Of a stretch of DNA of 36,700 nt, positions 24,697-32,084 are shown piece after piece. Location: assembly GCF_008905045.1 (NCBI RefSeq), contig NZ_VWMY01000091.1:1-36700 (forward strand), read 5' to 3'. Both the position numbers and the translations under genes were made by a program. This DNA comes from Streptomyces albicerus (GTDB lineage Bacteria > Actinomycetota > Actinomycetes > Streptomycetales > Streptomycetaceae). Numbering within the stretch: position 1 is the stretch's first letter; each line of letters starts with the position of its first letter. Under the pieces are notes generated by a model. The model was not told where the DNA came from, did not search any database, and saw nothing but the letters and a program-made list of their open reading frames with translations.

Positions 24697-25767
24697 TCAG
24701 TCGACGGACGACTCGGGGACCAGCTTCTCCTTCCAGACCTCCTTGCCGTCCTGGTAGGCCGTGATTTCCCCGTCGCGGAAGCGGTAGCTGGCCGGAAGGA
24801 CGCGGACCAGGTAGCCGCTCTTGGACTCCTCCGCAGGCATGGGGCTGAGATACGACTTGCCGCCCTCCTGCTTGAGGAAGAGGAACAGCTTCTCTTCCTT
24901 CGTGCGACAGAAGGCGTACCGCTCGTCGCCGGTCTCCCTGCTGTACGCCGCGACGAGTTTCGCACCGGAACCCTCGGGCAGCTTCGCGGCCAGCTGCTTC
25001 GGGCAGGGCCCGGAGGCGGAGGGCGTCGGGGAGGGCTTGGAGGAGTCGGAGCCCTTGACGTACGAGACGATCGACGACCAGTTGAGGATCAGCAGCACGA
25101 TCAGGGTGATGACGACGCCCACGATGAGCAGGATGCATCCGCATCCGGCCGCGACCTCCCCGCGTGTCGGCTCCCTGGGGGTCGGCGTCCTGAGGGGTGT
25201 CCTGAGGGGCGGCTCCGTGAAGCGCAGGCCGCCGCGGGGCGCGGTCGGACTCGGGCGGTGGGGATCAGACGCGCGAACGAGGGTCCTGAGCCTGGTGTCC
25301 GGGAGAATGGTCGTCGTGGCGGCGGGGGACCAGAGGGTGTCACAGGCATCGCATCTGACGTACCCGACCACATCGTGTGCACAGGTCGGGCACCTCCACG
25401 TCAGTCCCGGCACGGGCACGGCCAGCCCGGGTATGGTCACGTCCGGGCGGATCGGTGGTGTTCTCGCGCTCTTGCCGGGCGTCGGTTTCGGTGTGGTTGT
25501 CTTCTTGGCGGGAGCCGATTTCTTAGAGGGAGCCGCTTTCTTGGCCGAGCCCGGTTTCCCGGGGGCGGCAGCTCTTTTCCTCGCGGGAGCAGCCTTCTTC
25601 GGGGCCGCTGGGGTCGCCTTCTTCGACGCCGCCTTCTTCGGGGGAGTCGGCTTGGGGGCGGGTTTGGGAACCGCTTCGCTTCGCGACGTGTCGCAGACGG
25701 CGCACACCCGTGCTTCGGCCTCGTTGTACGTGTCGCACGCCGAGCACCGCCACGTCGGCCGGGTCAC
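24697..25767 (-). CDS. membrane protein with two RanBP2-type zinc fingers and Lys/Ala-rich linker
   Basis: A 356-residue protein. Its N terminus is a RanBP2-type zinc finger with exact W-x-C-x2-C-x10-C-x2-C spacing (W6, C8, C11, C22, C25). A lysine/alanine/proline-rich stretch follows (about residues 34-105, KKAAP-type repeats, histone H1-like and highly basic), then a second WRCPTC...CDAC finger near 127-146. A proline/threonine region, a membrane span near 210-240 (ILLIVGVVITLIVLLIL) and an external domain with two cysteines complete it. It ends the six-gene signalling operon, 15 bp after the upstream stop. It may tie the system to the membrane while a basic cytoplasmic arm meets nucleic acid or phosphoprotein partners; that is inference. 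No enzymatic motif. Confidence 0.8.
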   Translation of the reverse strand: MTRPTWRCSACDTYNEAEARVCAVCDTSRSEAVPKPAPKPTPPKKAASKKATPAAPKKAAPARKRAAAPGKPGSAKKAAPSKKSAPAKKTTTPKPTPGKSARTPPIRPDVTIPGLAVPVPGLTWRCPTCAHDVVGYVRCDACDTLWSPAATTTILPDTRLRTLVRASDPHRPSPTAPRGGLRFTEPPLRTPLRTPTPREPTRGEVAAGCGCILLIVGVVITLIVLLILNWSSIVSYVKGSDSSKPSPTPSASGPCPKQLAAKLPEGSGAKLVAAYSRETGDERYAFCRTKEEKLFLFLKQEGGKSYLSPMPAEESKSGYLVRVLPASYRFRDGEITAYQDGKEVWKEKLVPESSVD

Positions 25768-25782
25768 AGTGCCTCCCTTGGC

Positions 25783-26229
25783 TCACCTGTCCGTGCCGGA
25801 CAGGCGTGCCATCACCGAGTGGAAGAGGGTTGTCGTCGTCGGGGAGACGGGAGCGCTGAGCCAGTCCTGGTCGTCCTCCCGCTCGGCGTGCGGTTCGGCG
25901 TCCCATCTGGTGCGGGAGACGTCCTCGATGGCGTACCGGTGCGCGAGCCACTCCGTGAACTGCCAGGCGGGCTCCGCCTGGTCCGGGCCGACGGTGATCT
26001 CGGCGACGACCTCGCCGCCGCCGCTCACCCCCGTGGGACGGAACCGGAACACCAGGCACAGGCTTCCGTGTGCGGACTGCCGGCCGGTGATCGAGACGCA
26101 ACGCTCGGGCGGCACGCAGAGCCGGCCGTCGCTGCCCACGTACTCGTCCCAGCGGCCGCCCCAGTGGAAGAGCAGCCACCGCCCGGTGAACTCGAGCCGT
26201 ACGCCCGCACCCAGGAGCTGGAAATTCAC
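25783..26229 (-). CDS. small beta-rich protein of the signalling operon, unknown
   Basis: A 148-residue soluble protein. The GTG at 26229 overlaps the vWA stop as GTGA, which sets the start; the frame stays open upstream only as a shadow. The first 95 residues look like a small beta-barrel: VNFQLLGAGVRLEFTGRWLLF, HWGGRWDEYVGSDGRLCVPPERCVSI, LCLVFRFRPTG, VVAEITVGP, then a helix AWQFTEWLAHRYAI. The pattern (alternating strands, a final helix) recalls bacterial PH-like domains such as DUF4429, but I would not assign it firmly. The last 50 residues are charged and probably flexible. Translational coupling implies stoichiometric expression with the vWA protein, so it is a likely partner in the same complex. 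Confidence 0.75.
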   Translation of the reverse strand: MNFQLLGAGVRLEFTGRWLLFHWGGRWDEYVGSDGRLCVPPERCVSITGRQSAHGSLCLVFRFRPTGVSGGGEVVAEITVGPDQAEPAWQFTEWLAHRYAIEDVSRTRWDAEPHAEREDDQDWLSAPVSPTTTTLFHSVMARLSGTDR

Positions 26230-26936
26230 AGGCTGTTCGCGATCGTCTCGATGATCTCGTCCATCTCGAACTCCTCCAGGCCCTCTCCGGCCCTGGAGGG
26301 GAAATGCAGAGTGAGGTCCCATTCCTCCCCGATGGCCTCCTTCCAGGGCTCCTCCTCGGGCGCGAAGAGCACGAGCCGCTTCGCCGACTGCTCCATCACC
26401 GCGGTCTGGCTGCGCGCGTATCCCCACTGTTCGAAGAGGTCGTCCATGGAGCGCGGGATGTTCCGCGGATAGGTCTGCGCGGATGCGCCCACCGTGCCGA
26501 GCGGATGCGCGGGTGCGTCGGTGAACATGACGATGACGTGGCGCCGCCGGTCGAGGCCGGTCTCCCAGGGGGAGTTGATCGCCAGAGCCAGCGCCTCGAG
26601 ACCGGACTCGGGAATGTCTCCGCCGCCCACCGCTTTCAGGTTCCGTACGAAGTTCTCGAATTCCGCGACCTGTTGGGGGAGGCGCAGGAAATCCGTCTGC
26701 TCGATCGCGTCCGAGGGGTCGTCGCCGAAGTCCCGGAAGGCGATGACCTTCAGGCGCAGTTGGCTGATCTCCTTGCTCTTCCTGGCCATGACCTCATTGA
26801 GCCGCTGGTGGAACTGCAGCGAGCTCTTCTTCACGATGTCCAGTACGGGGGTCATGCTGGCCGTCGCGTCGATGCACATCACGATGTCGACCGCGTACTG
26901 CAGATTTCCGTGGTACTTCTCGATCTCCGCGCTCAT
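26226..26936 (-). CDS. vWA-domain protein of the kinase-phosphatase operon
   Basis: A 236-residue soluble von Willebrand factor A domain with little else. The metal-ion-dependent adhesion site is intact: D-A-T-A-S at residues 23-27, a GGGD loop at 104-107 and TDAPAH at 139-144. The RDFGDDP stretch near 69 and W-x-x-x-LDRRRHVIVMFTDAPAH resemble the vWA subtype found with alpha-kinases and bacterial signalling operons. Such domains usually hold protein complexes together through a bound divalent metal. The start ATG at 26936 has GAGGAG upstream and lies 10 bp past the kinase stop; an open upstream frame back to 27200 lies inside the kinase gene and is not used. Neighbours (kinase and PP2C phosphatase) place it in a reversible phosphorylation system. 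Confidence 0.9.
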   Translation of the reverse strand: MSAEIEKYHGNLQYAVDIVMCIDATASMTPVLDIVKKSSLQFHQRLNEVMARKSKEISQLRLKVIAFRDFGDDPSDAIEQTDFLRLPQQVAEFENFVRNLKAVGGGDIPESGLEALALAINSPWETGLDRRRHVIVMFTDAPAHPLGTVGASAQTYPRNIPRSMDDLFEQWGYARSQTAVMEQSAKRLVLFAPEEEPWKEAIGEEWDLTLHFPSRAGEGLEEFEMDEIIETIANSL

Positions 26937-26946
26937 GCAGTTCTCC

Positions 26947-28131
26947 TCAGTCAGTGGAATGGCTACCGGGAAGGCCACCGGCGCGGTGACCGAGATTGAT
27001 CTTGACCCTGGACTTTCTCGGCGTGATGGTGGATGCGTCGGCGGTTCCGCCCGTGGATCCGGCCGTGGATCCGCCCGTGGTTTCGTCCGTGGTGGTGGCA
27101 CCGGGCGGCCGGTGCCCGGAGCGGTCCGGGGGGTTGAACTGGACACGGCTCCTGCGGGGTTCGTCGGACGGCTCGGGACGGGGACGGGAGCGTCCGCCAC
27201 CGGTGGCGGGGGCGGCCGGGCGTGGCTGAGGTGTGCTGTGGAGGGCGCAGACTTCGGGGTCCTTGAGCGCCGCCAGAAAGGTGGCCGCGGTGGGACGGCT
27301 GCCGGGATCGGCCGCCGTCATGGCCGCTATCAGCCCCTGCATCGGGGTGCTGAGCCGCTCGTTGACGACCAGCGGCTCATCGGCGTTGACGGCGTCCGCG
27401 GGGGATCCGAAGCGGCCTTCGAACTCGGGCAGCGAGCCGGTCAGGTAGTGGTGGGCCATCAGGCCCAGCGCGAAGATGTCCACGGCCGTCGTCAGATCCC
27501 GGCTCTCGACGGACTCGTCGCCCTGCACATAGCGCCGCCACTCCGGCGCGCCGTACAGCGAGTCGCCCGCGATGTCCTCCCGGGCCGGCGGATCCCCGGA
27601 CAGATACGAGTCGTCGAAGTCGATGAGCTTCGCCGTGTGGAACGCGGCGCCTTCCCGCTTCTGCACCAGGACGTTGGCCGGTTTCAGATCGCCGTGCACC
27701 ACATCGATGTCATGCAGCAGACGCAGACTGGTGCCCAGCGTCTTCAGCAGCACCGATTTCTGCTTCGGATCGAGCGACTGCGGCTTCTCCAGGCTGGTGG
27801 TGTCGATTCGCTCGGTGACCTTGTAGTAGGTGCTGCCCGCGTAGAAGAAATCAGTGGCGAGCACCAGGTTGCCCGCGCCGCTCGCGTCGGGCCGCAGCAG
27901 CTTCATGATGCTTTTGTGCCGCTCCTCGAAGTCCTGGCAGGTCTCCAGCCGGATGCGTCGGCTCACGGCGCTTCCCCCGGAGCCCTCGCGTGGGCGCTTG
28001 GGTTCGAGGAAGCGTTTGAGGAAGTACTCCTTGCCGTCCTTTTCGGCGAAGGCCCACATGCATTTGCCGCCATCGGCATTGGTCGGCTCGGTAACGACCA
28101 GATAGCCGCCGATCACATCGCCCGACTTCAC
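26947..28131 (-). CDS. atypical protein kinase (HGD/DFD type) with disordered tail
   Basis: A 394-residue soluble kinase. The catalytic core covers residues about 5-305: lysine K39 (EYFLKRF), catalytic loop VHGDLKPANVLV at 145-156 with glycine in place of the usual arginine of HRD, metal motif DFD at 171-173 in place of DFG, and GAPEW at 194-198. The glycine-rich loop is poorly conserved (TNADGGKCMWAF). The catalytic aspartates and lysine are kept, so activity is probable, but arginine-dependent activation-loop control is not. The tail (about 305-394) is rich in Pro, Arg, Gly and Thr with no membrane span; two similar short motifs, RRSRVQFN and RKSRVKIN, stand in it. The GTG at 28131 overlaps the PP2C stop (GTGA), so the pair is coupled. 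Confidence 0.9.
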   Translation of the reverse strand: MKSGDVIGGYLVVTEPTNADGGKCMWAFAEKDGKEYFLKRFLEPKRPREGSGGSAVSRRIRLETCQDFEERHKSIMKLLRPDASGAGNLVLATDFFYAGSTYYKVTERIDTTSLEKPQSLDPKQKSVLLKTLGTSLRLLHDIDVVHGDLKPANVLVQKREGAAFHTAKLIDFDDSYLSGDPPAREDIAGDSLYGAPEWRRYVQGDESVESRDLTTAVDIFALGLMAHHYLTGSLPEFEGRFGSPADAVNADEPLVVNERLSTPMQGLIAAMTAADPGSRPTAATFLAALKDPEVCALHSTPQPRPAAPATGGGRSRPRPEPSDEPRRSRVQFNPPDRSGHRPPGATTTDETTGGSTAGSTGGTADASTITPRKSRVKINLGHRAGGLPGSHSTD

Positions 28132-29171
28132 TCGCGCACCCCCGGCATGAGCTTCTCGTATTCGGATCGATAGGACTGCCACGTCCTGTCCTGCCAATGG
28201 CGCACCGCGTCCTCGCCGTCCTGCAGGGGAACCTGTCGGTACTCGCTCCGTACGACGCTGTCGTGGCGTTCGTCGAAGGCGCGGCGCAGTTGCGGGAATT
28301 CTTCAAATCCCAGCGCCACGAGGGAAAGAGAGGCGTCATCGCCCGTGGTGGGCTGGATGGCCTTCCGCAGGAGCTCGGCCCAATCGCCCACGTCCCGGGC
28401 CTGCTTGAGCGTTTCGAGCAGTACGCACTCGAACTGCGCGGGCGTGTGCACGTAACCGAAGAACCCGTCGGTGGCGGACAGCAGAACGCAGGGCTCGCGG
28501 AACACCCCGTGCTGTGCGGACAGGGTGAAGTCGCGGTCGGCGCAGATCACGTTCGTCATCGGCGGGTCCTGCCGGAGCTGGGCGAGCGTGTCGTCCTCGT
28601 GGGTGTCGTCCCGGGTGAGCGCGTGCAGACCGCTTCTGGGCAGCAGTGCGTACGACCGGGAGTCGCCGGCCCACAGGGCCTGCCAGCGAACGCCGTCGTC
28701 GCCGAGGTGGTACCGGACCGCGGCCAGGGTTGTGGGCAGGACGCGGCGCATGGATCCGGTGATCTTGCTGCGTGCCGTCTTCGGCGCCGCGTCCAGCATG
28801 CGCTTCAGGCAGTACTTCAGCCGCTCCGGAGTGTCCGGTTCGTCGGAGACGACGACGCGCTGGAACCAGACTTCGGCGGCGAGCCGGGCGAGCCGGGCCC
28901 CCACCCAGGCGTTCGTGTACGTCGGACCGTCGGGCGCGCGCCAGGCGGGTGCGGCTCCGGAACCGCCCGAGCCGTCGAAGACGGCCAGCAGTCCGTTCCC
29001 GGTGGGCCGGTGGTAGGCCGCGAGCGGTTCGGCGTCCTCACCGTGGCCGGGACGGCGCTCCGTCCATACGGCGAGGGCCTGGAGCCGGTCGTCGCAGGCC
29101 GACCAGGTCAGATGCGAGGGCTGGGCGGGAGGGCGGCCCGGCGGGTGGGCGGGCTTCGGCGGAATGATCAC
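28128..29171 (-). CDS. PP2C-family protein phosphatase
   Basis: A 347-residue soluble metal-dependent phosphatase. The family's acidic motifs are present in order: GEDAEP near 44, AVFDGSGGSG at 63-72 (the DG pair that binds metal), WAGDSRSYALL at 167-177, LSATDGFFGYV at 231-241 and GDDASLSLVAL at 277-287. A helical C-terminal extension of 60 residues follows (FPQLRRAFDERHDSVVRSEY..., ending EYEKLMPGVRE), which may carry a partner site. The start is a GTG at 29171, overlapping the preceding stop as GTGA. Directly coupled to the kinase gene that follows, it should remove the phosphates which that kinase adds. Confidence 0.92.
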   Translation of the reverse strand: MIIPPKPAHPPGRPPAQPSHLTWSACDDRLQALAVWTERRPGHGEDAEPLAAYHRPTGNGLLAVFDGSGGSGAAPAWRAPDGPTYTNAWVGARLARLAAEVWFQRVVVSDEPDTPERLKYCLKRMLDAAPKTARSKITGSMRRVLPTTLAAVRYHLGDDGVRWQALWAGDSRSYALLPRSGLHALTRDDTHEDDTLAQLRQDPPMTNVICADRDFTLSAQHGVFREPCVLLSATDGFFGYVHTPAQFECVLLETLKQARDVGDWAELLRKAIQPTTGDDASLSLVALGFEEFPQLRRAFDERHDSVVRSEYRQVPLQDGEDAVRHWQDRTWQSYRSEYEKLMPGVRE

Positions 29172-30088
29172 GGTCCGGTCACCCGTCCTCCGCTGCCGTC
29201 GCGCTGTCCGTCACCCGTCGTCCCGTCACGCCTCGTCCCGTCACGTCTCGTCCCGTCACCTGTCGTCCCGGTGCCCCGGACCCTGCTGGGGCGGCGTTTC
29301 GGCGGAGGAGCGGGAGTCGGCGGGGGGTCTGGTGGCGGGGCCGAAGGCGGGTCCGTCGGCGGGGGCGGTGTCGGGCCCGGGGCCCGGGGTGGCTCGTGCG
29401 GCGGCGGCAGTGGCTCCTCCTTGCGCGCCAGCACCTCGCCCAGCAGCACCTGGGGGTTGTCGGGCCGTGTCGCCGCCTCGGCCGGCAGCACCTGGGGCGC
29501 GTCGGGTCCTGTGGCCGCCTCGGCCCCGCCGCGCCGTGTGCCGCGCACCCGGCTTCGGCGAGGGGTGTCGAACGGATCGCTGTGGGCGAGCAGTTCGACC
29601 CGGGCGCCGTGCAGCCGGACGGCCGAGTCTCCGGTGAAGTCCCGCAGGGCGGTGTTCAGCGCTTCCTCCGCTTCGCGGAACCGCCCGGCGTCGTACGTAC
29701 GCGACACCTTCCGCAATCTCTCGTGGACGGGGCCGTACCACGTGGCGCTCATGTCGCGGATGCCGCGGGCCACCACCGCCGCGGGATCGGTGACCTGGCA
29801 CATCAGCTCGACGCGGCAGGGAAACGAGGCGGACGCGTCCCGGCCGGCCAGCCGAAGGGCGAGGACCAGCCGGTGTTCCGTGGTGTCCACCGTGAACATC
29901 CCCTGGTACACGCCGTACCGGGCGTCCGGCACCGGCTCGCCCGGGCGGACCGTCAGCACGGGCCCGGCCTCCGGGACCAGCACCAGCGCCCTCCCGGGCG
30001 GCGGCGTCCTGAGCGGACTCAGCAGGCGGACCCGCGGCAACGGCTGACGACCGACCAGGGGGTCGTACGTCAGCGGGTGCGTCACCAT
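29168..30088 (-). CDS. SPFH/band-7-like protein with long Pro/Arg/Gly tail, first gene of the operon
   Basis: A 306-residue protein without a membrane span. The first half (about 1-190) has VRLLSPLRTPPPGRALVLVPEAG, VYQGMFTVDTTEHRLVLALRL and a core SFPCRVELMCQVTDPAAVVA followed by helices through HERLRKVSRTYDAGRFREAEEALN. The beta-rich section with V-x-Y/C-x-VTDP and a following amphipathic helix is reminiscent of SPFH/band-7 domains, which assemble into rings; I regard this as a moderate likeness only. From about 190 the chain becomes proline-rich, ending in short GDGTRRDGT-type repeats. The ATG at 30088 has GGAGG-like purines upstream; earlier starts lack them. It heads the six-gene operon whose next genes are the phosphatase and kinase, so it may be scaffold or target. 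Confidence 0.72.
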   Translation of the reverse strand: MVTHPLTYDPLVGRQPLPRVRLLSPLRTPPPGRALVLVPEAGPVLTVRPGEPVPDARYGVYQGMFTVDTTEHRLVLALRLAGRDASASFPCRVELMCQVTDPAAVVARGIRDMSATWYGPVHERLRKVSRTYDAGRFREAEEALNTALRDFTGDSAVRLHGARVELLAHSDPFDTPRRSRVRGTRRGGAEAATGPDAPQVLPAEAATRPDNPQVLLGEVLARKEEPLPPPHEPPRAPGPTPPPPTDPPSAPPPDPPPTPAPPPKRRPSRVRGTGTTGDGTRRDGTRRDGTTGDGQRDGSGGRVTGP

Positions 30089-30241
30089 CCCCTGTTCCCC
30101 CTCCCCGGCGCCGACCGCCACCGTTTCCGAGCACTCCGAGCGCGTTGCTCTTGAGTACCAGTGGGCGGCCGGGACCCCTCCCGACGGGCTGAGGAGTTGT
30201 CAGGCGTCGGGCGGACCGCCGACGGGGTCGTCTGCGACGGG

Positions 30242-30941
30242 ATGGAGGGGGCGGAGGGGATAAGTGACGCCGGTCAGTCGGTGACCGATCCCAGCAATGA
30301 GCGGATTCGGCGGAGCGCCGAGCGTCTGATCTCCACCGCGCGCCGCTCGGTCTTGCTGGCACTGCCCTGCCGGGTGACCATGTCGGAGGCCCTGAGCAGC
30401 CTTCTCGACATGCTGCGTGAGATCTCCGCCGCCGGTGTCGGAGTCCGCGTGCTCGGCGGCCCGGGGATCCTCGACGACCGCAATGTCCGGCGTCACCTGG
30501 CGTCCCTGCCCCCACGGCCGGCCTTCGACGTCAGGATTTCGGCGCATCAGCATCAGGAAGTGCTGATCGTGGACGGGCGGATGGCCCTGATGCGCGCCGA
30601 GTTCGGAGTGGTGGGCCCGCAAGGCCGTGACCATTCGCGTCCCGATGGTGCTGCGGGCGCTGGACACCCTGTTCACGGGCGCCTGGTCCAGTGCGACACC
30701 CGCACGGAGCTACCGCAGGGTCTCCGCGCGCGGCCGGACCGAGATCGCCCGCCAGGTGCTCGGCTGCCTCACCTCGGGAATCACCGATGAGGCCGCCGCC
30801 CAGAGCCTCGGCCTTTCGGTCCGCACCTATCGCCGCCATGTCGCCGAGCTGATGCAGGAGCTGGGAGCCGTGTCCCGCTTCCAGGCCGGAGTGCACGCCG
30901 TCGAACTGGGCCTGCTCACACCGGAAACCAGCGCGGCGTAA
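30242..30941 (+). pseudogene. LuxR-type regulator with PLD/TrmB-like sensor, broken by a one-base frameshift
   Basis: The first frame (to about 30620) encodes ERIRRSAERLISTARRSVLLALP, VLGGPGILDDRNVRRHLASL and HQHQEVLIVDGRMALMRAEFGVVGPQ, a phospholipase-D-like sensor region of a kind seen in actinobacterial regulators. The next frame continues AVTIRVPMVLRALDTLFTGAW and ends with a LuxR-type helix-turn-helix (IARQVLGCLTSGITDEAAAQSLGLSVRTYRRHVAELM). One surplus A in CAAGG at 30621-30622 splits them: with one A removed the join reads GPQAVTIRVP, a smooth protein. Without it, translation leaves frame and stops near 30790. The start is uncertain (ATG 30242 or GTG 30281; no good ribosome binding site). 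It diverges from the kinase operon 150 bp away. It could be a real mutation or a sequencing error. Confidence 0.75.
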
Positions 30942-31046
30942 GCGCTCCGCTGGAAGAGCGGTGATGAAACTGCGGGTCGGTGGAGGCTGGTCGAGCCCAA
31001 CGCGGCGGAGCCGCACATCGACACAGCCCCGCGCCCCTTCGGTGCG

Positions 31047-31637
31047 CTATTCGCGCCGGAGAATTGCGTCCATCGTTGCCTCCAGATACGCGGGGAACTC
31101 CTCGCGCGAGGGCAGCGAGGACGGCACGGCATGGCCGAGCTGGGTGTGTCCCAGATAGAAGCTGTACGCCATCAGCCCGCGCCGCCGCGCCTCGTCCTCG
31201 GCGAAGCCGAGCTCGGTGAAGAGCCCGGCCAGGTAGCCGATCCGGCGCTCGGTGACCTGCCGCAGCGCGGCGGCGACCTGAGGGTGGTCGGTGCTGGCGA
31301 GCAGCGATACCTCGAGCGGATCGGCGGTGTCCGGCTTGGCGATCTCGGTGAACAGTATGCGCAGACGCTTCTCCGGGTCCGGCTCGGTCTCCACGGCCGT
31401 GATGATCTCCTCGGTGTCCGCCTCGACCCAGCGGGCGAGCGCGGCCTCGATCAGTGCCTCGCGATTGTCGAAGTGCCAGTAGAAGCTGCCCTTCGTGGCA
31501 CCGAGGCGGGCAGCGAGCGGCTCGACCGCCACGGCCGCGAGGCCGCCGCCCTCCCCGATGGCGGCGAGCGCGGCATCCGCCCAGTCGCGGGCGCTGAGCC
31601 TGGCCTTCTTGGTCTGCTGCCGTTGCACCATGTCCAT
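31047..31637 (-). CDS. TetR-family repressor
   Basis: A 196-residue regulator. The N-terminal DNA-binding domain is typical: SARDWADAALAAIGEGG, AVAVEPLAARLGATKGSFYWHFDNREALIEAAL, with the recognition helix at about residues 46-56. The C-terminal helical ligand domain includes GYLAGLFTELGFAEDEARRR and LGHAVPSSLPSREEFPAYLE. The start may be ATG at 31637 or the ATG at 31631; both lie next to or inside the operator array. It is divergent from the DUF2867 gene only 45 bp away, so it most likely represses both itself and that gene. The inducer is unknown; such neighbours are often the sole target. It is convergent, across about 100 bp, with the broken LuxR-type gene. Confidence 0.92.
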   Translation of the reverse strand: MDMVQRQQTKKARLSARDWADAALAAIGEGGGLAAVAVEPLAARLGATKGSFYWHFDNREALIEAALARWVEADTEEIITAVETEPDPEKRLRILFTEIAKPDTADPLEVSLLASTDHPQVAAALRQVTERRIGYLAGLFTELGFAEDEARRRGLMAYSFYLGHTQLGHAVPSSLPSREEFPAYLEATMDAILRRE

Positions 31638-31673
31638 ACGCTACCGTATGGTTGACCATACGCCAGCGTATGG
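31634..31673. promoter_or_regulatory. operator array of four alternating 7-bp half-sites
   Basis: The gap between the TetR and DUF2867 genes is almost wholly operator. CCATACG at 31634-31640, CGTATGG at 31645-31651, CCATACG at 31656-31662 and CGTATGG at 31667-31673 are all exact, each separated by four bases (CTAC, TTGA, CCAG), a strict 11-bp period. Neighbouring half-sites form three overlapping palindromes. The first half-site covers the TetR start codon and the last runs into the GGAGG of the DUF2867 gene, so bound protein would block both starts. Confidence 0.88.
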
Positions 31674-31682
31674 AGGTATGTG

Positions 31683-32084
31683 ATGCTCAAGGACAAGCCC
31701 GTAGCTGTGGGGTTTCCCGCAGGCGCCCGACTGATCAGGACAGCCGTGGACCGGCCCGACTATCAGGACGCGTACGCCATGGAGCTGCGGCCCGGAATGC
31801 CGCGTGATCCGGCGGCCTGGACGGGCATCCTGCGTGACGCCTTCCCGATCGCGGCGCAGCAGGACGGCGAGGCGCTCATGGACGTGAGCACGGCCGGTCT
31901 CGACGCCTGGACCTCGATCGTCATCGACGAGAAGTACGTCACCCTCTGCAGCTCGGTGAAGACGAACGCCTGGCGCTCCAGGCTCTACTGGGGCGCCGTG
32001 AAAAGGGTCCACCCCTTCATGGCCCGCGCCATGATGGTCCGCACCCACCGCAAGCTCGCTCTCGCCGCGCAGAACGCCGCGTAG
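31683..32084 (+). CDS. DUF2867 family protein
   Basis: A 133-residue soluble protein. DYQDAYAMEL at 26-35, WTGILRDAF near 48, the DAWTSIVIDEKYVTLCSSVKTN stretch in the middle and YWGAVKRVHPFMARAMM near the end match the DUF2867 pattern (a small alpha/beta domain, START-like in character, sometimes fused to nucleoside-diphosphate-sugar epimerases). The ATG at 31683 follows GGAGG with a six-base gap and is preferred over the adjoining GTG at 31680. It is divergent from the TetR gene, with its start region inside the operator array, so it should be induced when the repressor's ligand is present. The biochemical role is unknown in the family. No other gene follows closely. Confidence 0.82.
   Translation: MLKDKPVAVGFPAGARLIRTAVDRPDYQDAYAMELRPGMPRDPAAWTGILRDAFPIAAQQDGEALMDVSTAGLDAWTSIVIDEKYVTLCSSVKTNAWRSRLYWGAVKRVHPFMARAMMVRTHRKLALAAQNAA

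Noticed and set aside
26937..27200. N-terminal extension of the vWA protein to 27200
   Set aside because: It lies within the kinase gene, is Pro/Arg-rich and has no ribosome binding site, whereas the ATG at 26936 has GAGGAG and begins the vWA fold.
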